DNA of 64,000 nt from Herbaspirillum sp. RTI4 (GCF_034313965.1 NZ_JAVIWQ010000002.1:2542001-2606000); one strand, 5' to 3'. Counted from the first letter of the stretch, positions 8,675-17,891 are shown. Translations and numbers: made by a program. The notes: generated by a model from the sequence alone, not told the origin.

Positions 8675-11123
8675 GATGTTGATCCTTATTTTCTGGAGTA
8701 AGCAAAGGAAGAGAAAAGCAGGGCGCAAGACCCCAAATGGCCGCCATGCCCAGCAGCATGGTCAAACCGAAGGCATGCAAGGGGGGACTGCCGCTCAGCG
8801 CCAGCAAGCCGAAGGAAAACAGCGCGCTCAGTGCCGATAGCCCCACGGTCAGCCAGGCAAAGCGACGTTGCCGGTCCGCCGGTTCCTGCAAGAAAATGCC
8901 GTAATCGACACCCAGTCCCAGAATCAGCAGGCAGGCCAGCACATGGAAGAGTTGCAGCGGTATGCCGCACCAGCCAAACAGCGCGATCACACCCAGACTG
9001 GCCAGCGCCGGCGGTGCAATCACACGCCAGGCGGCGCGGCGATAGCGCAGCAATAGCAGCAGATAAATGGCAAGGTAGGCCCCCACAATGCCCCAGCTCA
9101 TGGTCTGGCGGTAATACGACAGCACTGAGGAAATTTCCGATGCCTTGTCCATCCACAGTACCGACGAGCCAGTTTGCGCAGAGGGCGTTAATAGTGTTAA
9201 TGGGGGCGATTGCGCCAGTTGCGCCAGTCGCGGCAGGTTGCGATAGTCGTTCAGGCCGCGCAACGCAACGATGCTGGCGTATCCCTTGGACGTTTTGCCC
9301 AGCCACAGATGCCGCCACGGTTCACCGGCAGGCGATTTAAGGAAATCGTCGGGCGTGAGTAAAGACGTCTGCTGTAGCAAATGTTGTCGTAGTTTCTCTG
9401 CCCAGGCTGGCTCTTCGCCTATGGCTTTTGCGACGGCCGTCAGCGGCCCGCCAGTCGCCAGCAGCGTGCGCTCGACCAGTGCGCGGTTGGCTTTTTGCAC
9501 ACCGCTCGAAGGCACCCAGTTGGAGATCGCCTGATAGCCGCTGATGATGTGCTCGTCAATCAAGGGCGCGAGTTGCTGTTTCAGTAATTCTTCCTGCGCC
9601 AGCACGGCGTCGGCGGAAGCGGCCTGCACCAGATAAAACTGCACCGGCGTCGGCGCATCGAGCAATTTTCCCAGTTTGAGCTGGTCGGCCAGCAGGACTT
9701 TGTTCGGTGTCTGCAAGGCGCGGATATCGTCGCTCACGGTCAGGCGGCTCAGGCCAGCGATGGCCAGCGCGACCAGTAAGACGGCGGCGGCCATCGTTTT
9801 CCAGTGCCAGCGCAGCACCGGCCAGTGACGCAGGCTGAGGCTGTAGCGGTCGGCCAGCGCGGTAGTCTGAAAGGAATCGGCCCGCACCAGCCACGGCAAC
9901 CAGCACACCGTGGTCAGCCACGCAAACACCAGCCCTGCGCTGGAAAAGACCGCCATTTGCTGGATGCCGGGAAAGGGCGTCAGCGCCAGTCCAAAATAAC
10001 CGATCAGCGCCGCCGCCAGCATCAGCCCCAGGCCAGGCACAAGCTGTCGCATCAGGCGCGGCGAACTCAGCGTGGCGGGCGTGCCGAGACGGGCGCAGAG
10101 GAAGTAAATGCTGTAGTCCTGCGCGATGCCGATCAGACTGGCACCGAATACCAGCGTGAGCAAATGGATTTTTCCGAACACCAGCCAGCTCACCGACAGC
10201 GCACCGAGGCAGCCGACCAGCAGCGACAAGGCAATCAGCGCAATCGGTTTGAGCGAGCGGAAACTACACCACATCATGAGCAGGATGCCGATCAGGGAAC
10301 CGATGCCTATGGTCGACATTTCATGGCTGGCCTGACGACTGGCGGCCGCGGCATGCAGCAAAATGCCGGCCTGTACGATTTCGACGTCGGGAGCGGATTG
10401 GCGTGCCGCTTTTGCGGCGTCGGCCAGCACCGGCAGCACGGTGTCTTGCGCGGCCATGGAAAAGGCGGCTTGCTGCACCGTCATCAACACCACGGCATAC
10501 GAACGGCCCTTGCTTTCTACAAAGAGCTTGCCGTCACGCGGGCGCACCGGTGTTTCCTGCGCTCTCTCCTGCACCCAGCCGCTGAACAGACCGAAGGGAT
10601 CATCTTGCCAGGAGCCGAGTTTGGGACCGGAAAACGCGCCGTACAGACCACTCAAGGCCGTTTCCACCCATTGCGACGGCGGGGCGGTTTGCAATGCGCT
10701 GCGCTGCGCCGGGGTCAGCAGCCTGAGCCGGGCCGGCGTGAAAGTTTTGAGCCAGTCGTTCTGCACCTGCTGGCCAATGTCGCCCGGGGATTGCAATACC
10801 GCCGGATGCTGCCGGATCACGGCGTCATAGGCATCGGCGGCGCGGGCGGCTTGCGGCCAGTCGTCGGCACCGATCAGCACCACCATGCGTTGCTGGGCGG
10901 CATCCACCATCTGACGGAAAGCTTGCTGCAAGACCGGGTCCTGTTGTCCCGATGGCAGCAATGCCAGGATGTTGGTGTCGGGGCCGTTGCGCTGGCCTAG
11001 CCAGAGAGAGGCGTTATGCCCCAGCAGCAGGCTGACGACCAGCAGCCAGAGCAGCGGCAGGCCGCGCAGTTTCTTATGGAGTTTATTACGCAGTTTATTA
11101 CGTAGTTTATTAATCAAATGCAC
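8661..11123 (-). CDS. MMPL/RND-family exporter (ApeM-like)
   Basis: This 820-residue inner-membrane protein has the MMPL layout: one N-terminal membrane helix, a large periplasmic domain, a bundle of helices around residues 260-430, a second periplasmic domain, and a second bundle in the last 200 residues. In aryl-polyene clusters such exporters are thought to move the lipid product from the inner membrane. The start is a GTG at 11123, overlapping the LolA-like gene by 14 bases. The first 20 residues (NKLRNKLRNKLHKKL) are encoded by a 12-bp tandem repeat, giving an unusually basic cytoplasmic N terminus. Confidence 0.9.
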   Translation of the reverse strand: MHLINKLRNKLRNKLHKKLRGLPLLWLLVVSLLLGHNASLWLGQRNGPDTNILALLPSGQQDPVLQQAFRQMVDAAQQRMVVLIGADDWPQAARAADAYDAVIRQHPAVLQSPGDIGQQVQNDWLKTFTPARLRLLTPAQRSALQTAPPSQWVETALSGLYGAFSGPKLGSWQDDPFGLFSGWVQERAQETPVRPRDGKLFVESKGRSYAVVLMTVQQAAFSMAAQDTVLPVLADAAKAARQSAPDVEIVQAGILLHAAAASRQASHEMSTIGIGSLIGILLMMWCSFRSLKPIALIALSLLVGCLGALSVSWLVFGKIHLLTLVFGASLIGIAQDYSIYFLCARLGTPATLSSPRLMRQLVPGLGLMLAAALIGYFGLALTPFPGIQQMAVFSSAGLVFAWLTTVCWLPWLVRADSFQTTALADRYSLSLRHWPVLRWHWKTMAAAVLLVALAIAGLSRLTVSDDIRALQTPNKVLLADQLKLGKLLDAPTPVQFYLVQAASADAVLAQEELLKQQLAPLIDEHIISGYQAISNWVPSSGVQKANRALVERTLLATGGPLTAVAKAIGEEPAWAEKLRQHLLQQTSLLTPDDFLKSPAGEPWRHLWLGKTSKGYASIVALRGLNDYRNLPRLAQLAQSPPLTLLTPSAQTGSSVLWMDKASEISSVLSYYRQTMSWGIVGAYLAIYLLLLLRYRRAAWRVIAPPALASLGVIALFGWCGIPLQLFHVLACLLILGLGVDYGIFLQEPADRQRRFAWLTVGLSALSALFSFGLLALSGSPPLHAFGLTMLLGMAAIWGLAPCFSLPLLTPENKDQHHVPH
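11068..11115. repeat. 12-bp tandem repeat coding for the exporter N terminus
   Basis: Three near-identical 12-bp copies of AGTTTATTACGC lie at 11080-11115, with a fourth degenerate copy at 11068-11079. They sit exactly at the junction of the LolA-like and MMPL genes and encode the repeated Asn-Lys-Leu-Arg of the exporter. Confidence 0.85.
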
Positions 11124-11742
11124 GTTTTTCTTCCGCGTTCATGGCACCGGCTCCGCTGTTGATGGCGGAAAAGAGGATGTCGGTGCTATCGCCGCCGACT
11201 TCGCGCAAGCTCACTTTATTGACGTAGGCCGCACCTTCCAGCGTCACATCGCCCAGCGCTTTGGCCAACGCCGGTTGACGCGCCTTGAGGGCGACCGACC
11301 AGTGGCCGTTCTTGATCGCACCATCGAGTTCAAACAGCTTGTCCAGTTGCGCCAGATCGCCCGCCAACAGCGAAAACAGGACTTCATTGATCATCTTGAC
11401 CACCGGTTCCTGTGTCGCTTCGAGTCGCATTGCGACCCGCTCACCCTGCTTTTGCACGATTTCGTCGCGGGTCAGGCGCAGGGTATTGGGAAACGGCAGC
11501 AAGGTGCGCCACAGCACGCCTTTGCCGGCGACGACGCAAAACCGTCCGCTCGACAGCAGCGGTTTTTTAATCCCGGTCAGCAGTTTGCTTTGTTCAAAGT
11601 GGCCGCACAGGATGTCCGGTTTGGCCAGTGCGGCCTGAATTTGCGCCACCGGTGCTGCCGCCCAGGAGGCAGAGGAGATGGCAAGGGAGAAGGCAGTCAT
11701 CAGTAAAATCACGGTGGCAAGCAGGCGGCGTGGCTGATTCAT
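11110..11742 (-). CDS. LolA-like periplasmic carrier (ApeL-like)
   Basis: This 210-residue protein has a clear signal peptide (about residues 1-29, ending ASWAAA) and resembles LolA, the periplasmic carrier that moves lipoproteins from the inner to the outer membrane. In aryl-polyene clusters such a LolA-like protein is thought to carry the polyene lipid between membranes together with the MMPL exporter encoded next to it. Visible features include GHFEQSKLL and GKGVLWRTLLPFP in the N-terminal half, as in LolA. The ATG overlaps the ammonia-lyase stop by four bases. Confidence 0.87.
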   Translation of the reverse strand: MNQPRRLLATVILLMTAFSLAISSASWAAAPVAQIQAALAKPDILCGHFEQSKLLTGIKKPLLSSGRFCVVAGKGVLWRTLLPFPNTLRLTRDEIVQKQGERVAMRLEATQEPVVKMINEVLFSLLAGDLAQLDKLFELDGAIKNGHWSVALKARQPALAKALGDVTLEGAAYVNKVSLREVGGDSTDILFSAINSGAGAMNAEEKRAFD

Positions 11743-13328
11743 CGGTATAGCTCCCAGGCTTGTGTGCGGATGTGGTGGAGTAGCTGTAGCAGATCGGGCT
11801 GCAGCATGCGGTCTTCGATAATGGCGGGGATGGTCTCGCTCAGGCTGCTTTGCATGGCGGCCAGATGACCATTCGGCAAATCGGCCAGCGTGTGCGCGCC
11901 GGTGTCGGGGTGCATTTCAGCCCGTAGCCAGACTCCCTGTCGCACAGCGATCAGCAACGCGGCCACGACTTGCTCGGTCAGTTCCAGGATGCGCAGGCAG
12001 TCGCGTGCGGCGATGGTACCCATGCTGACTTTGTCCTGATTGTGGCATTCGGTGGAGCGCGAAAACACCGAGGCGGGCATGGTCAGCTTGAGCGCTTCGG
12101 CGGTCCATGCCGAGACGCTGATTTGCAGCGCCTTGAGACCATGATTGATGGCGGCGCGTGGCCCTGTTGCGCCGGACAGATTGGCCGGCAAGCCGTTGTT
12201 GTAGCGGCTATCGACCAGCAAGGCCATCTGGCGGTCGAGTAGGTCGGCGATATTGGCGACGGCGTTTTTCATGCTGTCCATCGCAAAGGCGATATGGCCG
12301 CCGTAGAAATGTCCACCATGCAGCACGCGCTCGTTATCGGCGTCGATGATGGGATTGTCGTTGGCGCTATTCAATTCATTTTCAATCGAGTTACGCATCC
12401 ACGGCAGGGCGTCGGCCAGTACGCCGATTACATGCGGCGCACAGCGAATCGAATAGCGGTCTTGCAGACGTTTTTCGTTGCGCAGCGGCTGATCGCAGGG
12501 CAAGTCGGTTTGCAGCCAGGCGGCGATTTGCTGCAAGCCGGGGTGAGGCTTAACCGAAAACAGGGTGGCGTCGAAGTGGTGGGCGTTACCGTCGAGCGCG
12601 AACGAGGCCATGGCGGTAATGCGGGTGGCGATACGGGTCAGGTAGTCGGCGCGCCGGTAGGCGAGGCAGGCCAGCGCGGTCATGACGGCGGTGCCGTTCA
12701 TGATCGCCAGACCTTCTTTGGGACGCAGCCGCAGCGGCGTCAATCCTGCTGCTGGCAAGGCTTGCGCGGCGGCAACGGTGGTGCCGCCGTCGCCCCACAC
12801 CTGACGTTCGCCGCACAAGACGGCGGCCACATAGGACAGCGGCGTCAGGTCGCCGCTGGCACCGACCGATCCCTCGCAGGGAATGACCGGCAGCAGATCG
12901 TGTTGCAGCAGCGCGGCCAGTTGTTGCAGCAGACCGACACTGACGCCGGAATAGCCTTTTGACAGCGAGACCAGTCTGACCGCCAGGATCGCCCGCGTCT
13001 GTTGGGGCGTGAACGGCGTTCCTAGTCCGCAGCCGTGATAGGTGTAGAGATGATGGGGTAGTTCGGCCACCAGTTCCGGCGGTACGGTGACGGTGCAGGA
13101 ATCGCCATAACCGGTAGTGACGCCATAGACCACGCCGTCTTCGCGCAATAAGCGGTCGAGGAAATCGGCACCGCGCTGAATATGCGCCCGGAATGGGGCA
13201 GCGTCGGACAACGCGGCGGACGCATCGCGCAGGGCGAGGTCGGCGATATCTTCAATTGTCAGCGGATGGCGGTCGAAAGTGACGCAGCGTGCGGAGGGAG
13301 ACAGTTCAGTGAGGGGCATGGTGGTCAC
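11739..13328 (-). CDS. Aromatic amino acid ammonia-lyase (HAL/PAL/TAL family)
   Basis: This 529-residue enzyme belongs to the family that eliminates ammonia from His, Phe or Tyr using the autocatalytic MIO group. The MIO triad Ala-Ser-Gly is at 157-159 (GSVGASGDLTPLS) and the catalytic Tyr68 lies in VYGVTTGYG. In the polyene context a phenylalanine or tyrosine lyase would supply a cinnamoyl or coumaroyl starter. The selectivity pair aligns as Tyr97-His98, unlike the His-Leu of a well-known tyrosine lyase or the Ser-His of histidine lyases, so the substrate is undecided. Downstream genes encode the LolA-like carrier and exporter. Confidence 0.9.
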   Translation of the reverse strand: MTTMPLTELSPSARCVTFDRHPLTIEDIADLALRDASAALSDAAPFRAHIQRGADFLDRLLREDGVVYGVTTGYGDSCTVTVPPELVAELPHHLYTYHGCGLGTPFTPQQTRAILAVRLVSLSKGYSGVSVGLLQQLAALLQHDLLPVIPCEGSVGASGDLTPLSYVAAVLCGERQVWGDGGTTVAAAQALPAAGLTPLRLRPKEGLAIMNGTAVMTALACLAYRRADYLTRIATRITAMASFALDGNAHHFDATLFSVKPHPGLQQIAAWLQTDLPCDQPLRNEKRLQDRYSIRCAPHVIGVLADALPWMRNSIENELNSANDNPIIDADNERVLHGGHFYGGHIAFAMDSMKNAVANIADLLDRQMALLVDSRYNNGLPANLSGATGPRAAINHGLKALQISVSAWTAEALKLTMPASVFSRSTECHNQDKVSMGTIAARDCLRILELTEQVVAALLIAVRQGVWLRAEMHPDTGAHTLADLPNGHLAAMQSSLSETIPAIIEDRMLQPDLLQLLHHIRTQAWELYR

Positions 13329-14262
13329 CGGTATCGGGTAAAACCCAGAAATCGTAAAAATTGAACCATTGCAGCGGGGTGCGCAGGCAGTGGTGCGTCA
13401 GTCGTGCGGCGTAGTCGGCCACCATTACATCCAGTAGCAATGTGCGATTTTTGCGCGGTAGCAGGAGCTGCTCGCAGAAGAGTTCGAAGTGAAACTCGGC
13501 GCCGGTCGGCAGGCGCTGGGAAAACATCAGGTAGACCGGGCATTCCAGCACGCTGGCCAGCACGTAAGGGCCGACCGGAAACGGTGCGCGTTTGCCCAGG
13601 AAATCGGCGAAGGCCACACGCGGCCCGGGTGAGACCGGAATGCGGTCGCCGGCAATGACGACGAATTCGCCACGGGACACTTTTTCCTTTAATTGCAGCG
13701 CGGTAAAGGGCGTGATTTCCGTGACTTGCATCAGGTTGAGCTGGCTGTCGGGGTCCAGACTGGCCAGCAGGCGGTTGAAGGCTTGCGCATGTTTGGTATG
13801 CACCAGTACCGTCATTTTCAGCCCCGGGCATAGTCGGGCGGCGAGGCGGCATAATTCCAGATTGCCCAAATGGGCGCAGATCAGCAGCCCGCCGCGTTGC
13901 TGCGCGATGTTGTCCAGGATCGCTTCCTGCCCGATATAGCGGATATCGTCGAGCTTGAGTTGCCCGCCCCATAGCAGCATCTTGTCGAGCAGGCTTTCGG
14001 CGAAGGCGGCGAAGTGGCGCAGGACGCCGGGCAAGCCGGTGGCTACCGGCGCATCCGGCGCAAACGCATGCAGCTGATCGAGATAGGTTTTCGATGCCTT
14101 GCGTGCGGCCGGATTGGTGAGCATGTACCACCCCAGCACCGGATACAGCAGCACCCGGAACGGCCATTTTCCACCGTAGCGATAAATAAGGAACAGCAGC
14201 CGCATGCCGGCGACGAAAGTCACTTCGTCGATTTGCGCCCAGTGCCTGGTTCGGGGCTTCAT
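13306..14262 (-). CDS. LpxL/HtrB-type acyltransferase (ApeJ acyltransferase half)
   Basis: This 318-residue protein resembles the lysophospholipid/lipid A acyltransferase family of LpxL. The H-x4-E catalytic motif is present in ICAHLGNLELCRLA, and AGDRIPVSPGPRV corresponds to the conserved second block. A hydrophobic N-terminal segment (about residues 20-45) suggests inner-membrane attachment. In some aryl-polyene clusters this domain is fused to a glycosyltransferase; here the two are separate genes overlapping by four bases (ATGA at 14259-14262). It may attach the polyene or a fatty acid to the lipid anchor. The end overlaps the ammonia-lyase start by 23 bases. Confidence 0.86.
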   Translation of the reverse strand: MKPRTRHWAQIDEVTFVAGMRLLFLIYRYGGKWPFRVLLYPVLGWYMLTNPAARKASKTYLDQLHAFAPDAPVATGLPGVLRHFAAFAESLLDKMLLWGGQLKLDDIRYIGQEAILDNIAQQRGGLLICAHLGNLELCRLAARLCPGLKMTVLVHTKHAQAFNRLLASLDPDSQLNLMQVTEITPFTALQLKEKVSRGEFVVIAGDRIPVSPGPRVAFADFLGKRAPFPVGPYVLASVLECPVYLMFSQRLPTGAEFHFELFCEQLLLPRKNRTLLLDVMVADYAARLTHHCLRTPLQWFNFYDFWVLPDTGDHHAPH

Positions 14263-15011
14263 GGCGCGCCTTTGGTGCGTGAGAGGGTGCGGATCAATAA
14301 TTGGGGAAAGCGTCGCAGCATGCCGAAAAACAGACGGCTGTGCATGCAGGTAATGAGCACGTTGTCGCGCACCATCCGAAAATGCGAGACGCCATCGGTG
14401 GGGTAAACCACGCGGGTGGGCAGGTTGATGACCTCCAGACCGTCCCAATACAGCCGGACCAGCACATCGGTATCGAAATCCATGTGCCGGCCGATGCGGT
14501 GTTGCTCTGCCAGTCGCATGAACGCCGGTAAAGGGTAGAGACGGAAACCGCACATGGAATCGCGGATGGCGAACGAGAGGGTGTTGATCCAGACCCAGAC
14601 ATGGGTCAGGTAGCGTGCATAAAAACGCAGCCCGGGTACGCTGTCGTCGTATTGCGGACAGCCGGCGATGACGGCTTGCGGATGCGCCGTCGCTGCGGCG
14701 ATAAAACGCGGAATATCGGTGCTGGCGTGCTGGCCGTCGGCGTCGATTTGCAGTGCATGGCTATAGCCACTGGCAGCGGCATGCCGCATACCGCTCACGA
14801 CGGCGGCGCCTTTGCCCTGATTGTGCGGATGGCGCAATAGAGTGACTTTATCCGGCGCGGCGCGGACGATCCGATCCAGCGTGCGCGCGCAGAGGACGCT
14901 GCTGCCGTCGTCGACCAGAATGCAAGGCAAGCCTTGCGCGAGGACGGCGTTGACCACAGCGTCGATTGCCTCTTCATGGTCGTAGACGGGAATGACGGCG
15001 CACAGATTCAT
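14259..15011 (-). CDS. Family 2 glycosyltransferase (ApeJ glycosyltransferase half)
   Basis: This 250-residue family 2 (GT-A fold) glycosyltransferase starts with MNLCAVIPVYDHEEAI, has the nucleotide-binding VDDGS and the metal-binding Asp-x-Asp in QIDADGQH. A hydrophobic region around residues 135-155 may associate with the membrane. With the next gene, an LpxL-like acyltransferase, it corresponds to the two-domain protein found in enterobacterial clusters, and is likely to build the sugar-lipid anchor of the polyene. The sugar donor cannot be deduced. It overlaps the upstream ligase gene by four bases. Confidence 0.88.
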   Translation of the reverse strand: MNLCAVIPVYDHEEAIDAVVNAVLAQGLPCILVDDGSSVLCARTLDRIVRAAPDKVTLLRHPHNQGKGAAVVSGMRHAAASGYSHALQIDADGQHASTDIPRFIAAATAHPQAVIAGCPQYDDSVPGLRFYARYLTHVWVWINTLSFAIRDSMCGFRLYPLPAFMRLAEQHRIGRHMDFDTDVLVRLYWDGLEVINLPTRVVYPTDGVSHFRMVRDNVLITCMHSRLFFGMLRRFPQLLIRTLSRTKGAP

Positions 15012-16795
15012 GATGAGGCTCCAAAGGAAATACGACCGCTGGAATGTGGGGCGTCACCGGTGTAAAAACGGAAGCTCAGTACGGATTTGAGGGGGTCGTA
15101 GTCCAGTTGCAGCATGACGGTGTCGCCGGGACGGATCACGCGCTGGAATTTGAGCGCCTGCATGCCGGTGAACAGCGGGGGCATAGCGAAATGGTGCTGT
15201 GCATAGAGAATCGCCCACTCGACCTGCGCTACGCCCGGCAGCACAGGGGCATTCTGAAAATGGCCGTCGAAGTAATGCAGGTCGGCGGCAATGCTCAGTT
15301 GCATGAGGAGATGCTGCGCCTCTTGCTTGAGTACGATGTAATGTGGCTCGGTGGGACGGGCAGGCGGATCGAGCAGGGCCAGCAAGGCGGCATGGGAAAT
15401 TTTCCCCTGGGTGTTGACGGGCAGGGCGTCGGGATAGCGCCAGCGGCGCGGCAGGGCGACCGGTTCCACGGTGTCGGCCAGTACGTCGCGCAGGCTTTGG
15501 TTGAGAGCGATTTTCCCCTTGGCGGCGAGGATGTGCCGACCTTCCTCACTGAGGACAATGAAGGCGGCAATGCGTTGCCGCGTTCCCGGGCCTTCGCTGA
15601 CCAGTGTGTGCGCCTGAAGCACCAGTGGCGAGCTGCACAGGCGCTGTTCTATGACGTCGAGGGAGATGCGTTTTTCTTCCAGTTTGACGATGCGGTCGCT
15701 GCGGCCTTGCAGGAAAAATCGGCCCTTGTCCGCTGGCGTTGCGCTATCGGCCATCTTCAGCCATGCAAGGTCGGGTAAATGGGGGGAGCTAATTTCCAGC
15801 GTGCCTGAGTTTGCCGGGTCGGTATCGGTACCGGTATCGGTGTTGGGGTCGGATTGCTTGCTGTCGTCCACGATACGGAAGCACACGCCCGGCATCGCTT
15901 GCCAGCTTTCATCGACTACGGGGACGCCTGCGCGCTGACGCCAGGCAATGCCGCCGGTTTCGGAGCTGCCGTAAATTTCTATCGGCACGCATCCGAAACG
16001 CTGGGCGCTGGTCTGTGCGCTTGCCAGCGACAGCGGGCCGCCGGAGGAAAACACGGCGCGCAGGTGGGTGTTGTCGAAGGCGACGGGACTATCGGGGAAG
16101 CGTTTCAGTTGCGCCGGGCTGGCCACCAGCAGGCAATTGCGGCGCGACAAGGCAGCGGCCAGTTCCTCGGGAAAGAGAATCTGCTCGGCGTGCATGGCGC
16201 GTCCGGCGCTCAGCGGCCACAGCACTTTGAAGAGCAGTCCGTAGATGTGCTGATGCGAAACGGTGGCGATAACGTCGGCCGATCCGAGCTGATCGCCGAA
16301 CAGATTTTCCAGCGAGGCCACTTCCGCCGCCAGTTGCGCTAATTTTTTGGGAATGGCGCGCGGGGTGCCGGTGCTGCCGGAGGTGTGTACTACCAGACCG
16401 ATCAGATCGGGATCGAGCGCATTCAGCGATGGGGTGTCTGCTGGCAGTTCCTGTGACAACGGCAAGCTCAAGGGCGACCACGCAGCGTCAAAATCACCGA
16501 GGTAGGCGTCCACTTCCAGACTCAGGGCGCGACAGGTGGCGGGCAGCATATCGCCGGGCAGGACGATGGTTTTGCCAGCCTGCCATGCGCCGAACAGGAT
16601 GCCAGCGAAGGCCACGCTGTCATTACTATAGAGGGCAAACTTGCGGCCGGGATGTTGTTGCAAAAAGGCGTGCCAGGCCGCTACCTGTTGTTGGAATTGA
16701 AGGTGGCTGACCGCTTGCTGACCGCGCCAGGCAATGAGCTGTTCTGGCGGCCTGTCTGAAAAAGGTACGCGCAGCATGTCGATAACTTCAGACAT
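15008..16795 (-). CDS. Acyl-AMP ligase fused to a FabA-like dehydratase domain (ApeH-ApeI fusion)
   Basis: Two domains are fused in 595 residues. The first, about 1-465, is an AMP-dependent acyl synthetase with the phosphate-binding loop HTSGSTGTPRAIPKK near residue 140 and a C-terminal lobe; it would activate the aryl acid and load an ACP. The second, about 485-595, is a hotdog dehydratase with HYFDGHFQNAPVLPGV, the active-site His region of FabA/ApeI proteins. In several known clusters these are separate proteins. A Thr-Asp-rich low-complexity insert lies near residues 320-335. The stop overlaps the glycosyltransferase start; its start overlaps the membrane-protein gene by eight bases. Confidence 0.9.
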   Translation of the reverse strand: MSEVIDMLRVPFSDRPPEQLIAWRGQQAVSHLQFQQQVAAWHAFLQQHPGRKFALYSNDSVAFAGILFGAWQAGKTIVLPGDMLPATCRALSLEVDAYLGDFDAAWSPLSLPLSQELPADTPSLNALDPDLIGLVVHTSGSTGTPRAIPKKLAQLAAEVASLENLFGDQLGSADVIATVSHQHIYGLLFKVLWPLSAGRAMHAEQILFPEELAAALSRRNCLLVASPAQLKRFPDSPVAFDNTHLRAVFSSGGPLSLASAQTSAQRFGCVPIEIYGSSETGGIAWRQRAGVPVVDESWQAMPGVCFRIVDDSKQSDPNTDTGTDTDPANSGTLEISSPHLPDLAWLKMADSATPADKGRFFLQGRSDRIVKLEEKRISLDVIEQRLCSSPLVLQAHTLVSEGPGTRQRIAAFIVLSEEGRHILAAKGKIALNQSLRDVLADTVEPVALPRRWRYPDALPVNTQGKISHAALLALLDPPARPTEPHYIVLKQEAQHLLMQLSIAADLHYFDGHFQNAPVLPGVAQVEWAILYAQHHFAMPPLFTGMQALKFQRVIRPGDTVMLQLDYDPLKSVLSFRFYTGDAPHSSGRISFGASS

Positions 16796-17345
16796 GGTAT
16801 TGCCGCCTGACCCGAATCCGTACCAGATATTCGCCGCAGAAAAGCGTGGCCATCAAGCCATAGGAAATGACGCCGGTGTACAGCGACCAGACGGCAGCCG
16901 ACATCCACAGCGCGGTCGCCAGGGCAATGCTGCCGTTGATGATAAAAAAGACACACCAGATTTGCGTGACACGACGGGTGTAGGCCACCGCTTGTGGGGG
17001 TAAATCCGGTTCTTTCAGACGTGCCATGCGTTCGATAAAAGAGGGCGGATAGATGAGGCTATAGCCGAATAACGCGAGCATGGCTACGCTGACCGCTACC
17101 GGGTAGAGCTTGAGCGGCAGGGCGGCGTTGCCCCAGAAAATCAGCGCGGTCAGCGCCAGCAGGGCGATAGCCCACCAGCCGCGTCCTCGGACACTACGCA
17201 TGGTCAGTAGACGCGCAGCGGCAACGGCGGCCAGCAGCAAGGCCATCCATCGCGGCTCGACATGGCCGTCTGCCAGCCAGATGAGCAAGGGATAGAGCAG
17301 GGTAAGGAGGAGGACCGGAAGGGTCCAGAGATCATGCTTTTTCAT
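16788..17345 (-). CDS. COG4648-type inner-membrane protein (ApeG-like)
   Basis: This 185-residue protein is almost wholly hydrophobic, with about five to six predicted membrane helices, and matches in size and position the small integral membrane protein found between the ACPs and the ligase in aryl-polyene clusters. Its biochemical role is not established. Basic residues between the helices (RLLTMRSVRGRG, FIERMARLKEPD) suggest cytoplasmic loops. It overlaps the second ACP gene by 14 bases and the ligase gene by 8, so it is firmly inside the operon. Confidence 0.82.
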   Translation of the reverse strand: MKKHDLWTLPVLLLTLLYPLLIWLADGHVEPRWMALLLAAVAAARLLTMRSVRGRGWWAIALLALTALIFWGNAALPLKLYPVAVSVAMLALFGYSLIYPPSFIERMARLKEPDLPPQAVAYTRRVTQIWCVFFIINGSIALATALWMSAAVWSLYTGVISYGLMATLFCGEYLVRIRVRRQYHV

Positions 17346-17613
17346 CGGCCTTCAGGGTTTCGATGACATTGACGATGTCCTGCACGGTGCGCACGCTGCG
17401 AAAAACTTCCGGCTGCAGGCGCTTTCCGGTCGACTGGCTCAGTTTCACGACAATATCGACCGCATCGATGCTGTCGATGTCGAGATCGGCATATAAATTC
17501 GATTCCAGCTGGATATTGGTTTTGTCGATTTCAAACATGTCGTGCAGCATGTCCACAATCCAGAGGTACAGCTGGTCGCGGTTCATGTCGTGGACATTGA
17601 GTAACGTTGTCAT
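17332..17613 (-). CDS. Acyl carrier protein (second ACP of the operon)
   Basis: This 93-residue acyl carrier protein has the attachment serine in LDIDSIDAVDI (Ser47 region), the site where phosphopantetheine is added. The acidic helix after it is typical of ACPs. It follows another ACP with a four-base overlap (ATGA). Paired ACPs are standard in aryl-polyene clusters, where one is thought to carry the growing chain and the other the starter or an intermediate; which is which cannot be told from sequence. The downstream transferase at 2386-3165 probably modifies it. Confidence 0.9.
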   Translation of the reverse strand: MTTLLNVHDMNRDQLYLWIVDMLHDMFEIDKTNIQLESNLYADLDIDSIDAVDIVVKLSQSTGKRLQPEVFRSVRTVQDIVNVIETLKADEKA

Positions 17614-17891
17614 GCGGGGGCCTTTGCTGGTTGTTGGTTGCCGTTGATGAGGGTTGCCAGCGTCTGCACGGAAGCGAAATGCCGGCGGGTATCTTCCGAA
17701 TTCGCGGAAAAGGCAATGCCGTAGCGCTTTTGCAAGGCAACGCCGAGTTCCAGCGCGTCGATGGAGTCGAGCCCGAGGCCGGGACCCGATCCGAACAGGG
17801 GCGCGGCGCTATTGATGTCGGCTGGGTTCAGGTCTTCCAGCTGGAGTACGGCGATGATGACGCGCTTGATTTCTTCTTCAAGTTGTTGCAT
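17610..17891 (-). CDS. Acyl carrier protein (first ACP of the operon)
   Basis: This 93-residue acyl carrier protein has its attachment serine in GLGLDSIDALELG. It overlaps the acyltransferase gene upstream by 14 bases and the second ACP downstream by four. The two ACPs differ clearly in sequence, so they are unlikely to be a recent duplication and probably have different partners among the ketosynthases, dehydratases and ligase of the operon. Confidence 0.9.
   Translation of the reverse strand: MQQLEEEIKRVIIAVLQLEDLNPADINSAAPLFGSGPGLGLDSIDALELGVALQKRYGIAFSANSEDTRRHFASVQTLATLINGNQQPAKAPA

Noticed and set aside
7565..11000. Long plus-strand frames opposite the FAD oxidoreductase and exporter
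   Set aside because: These are mirror frames of high-GC codon use; translations are rich in Arg, His and Gln and show no motifs.
11739..13328. Assignment as tyrosine ammonia lyase
   Set aside because: The HHL string near residue 92 looked like the tyrosine-type pair, but the gap-free alignment places Tyr-His, not His-Leu, at the selectivity position.
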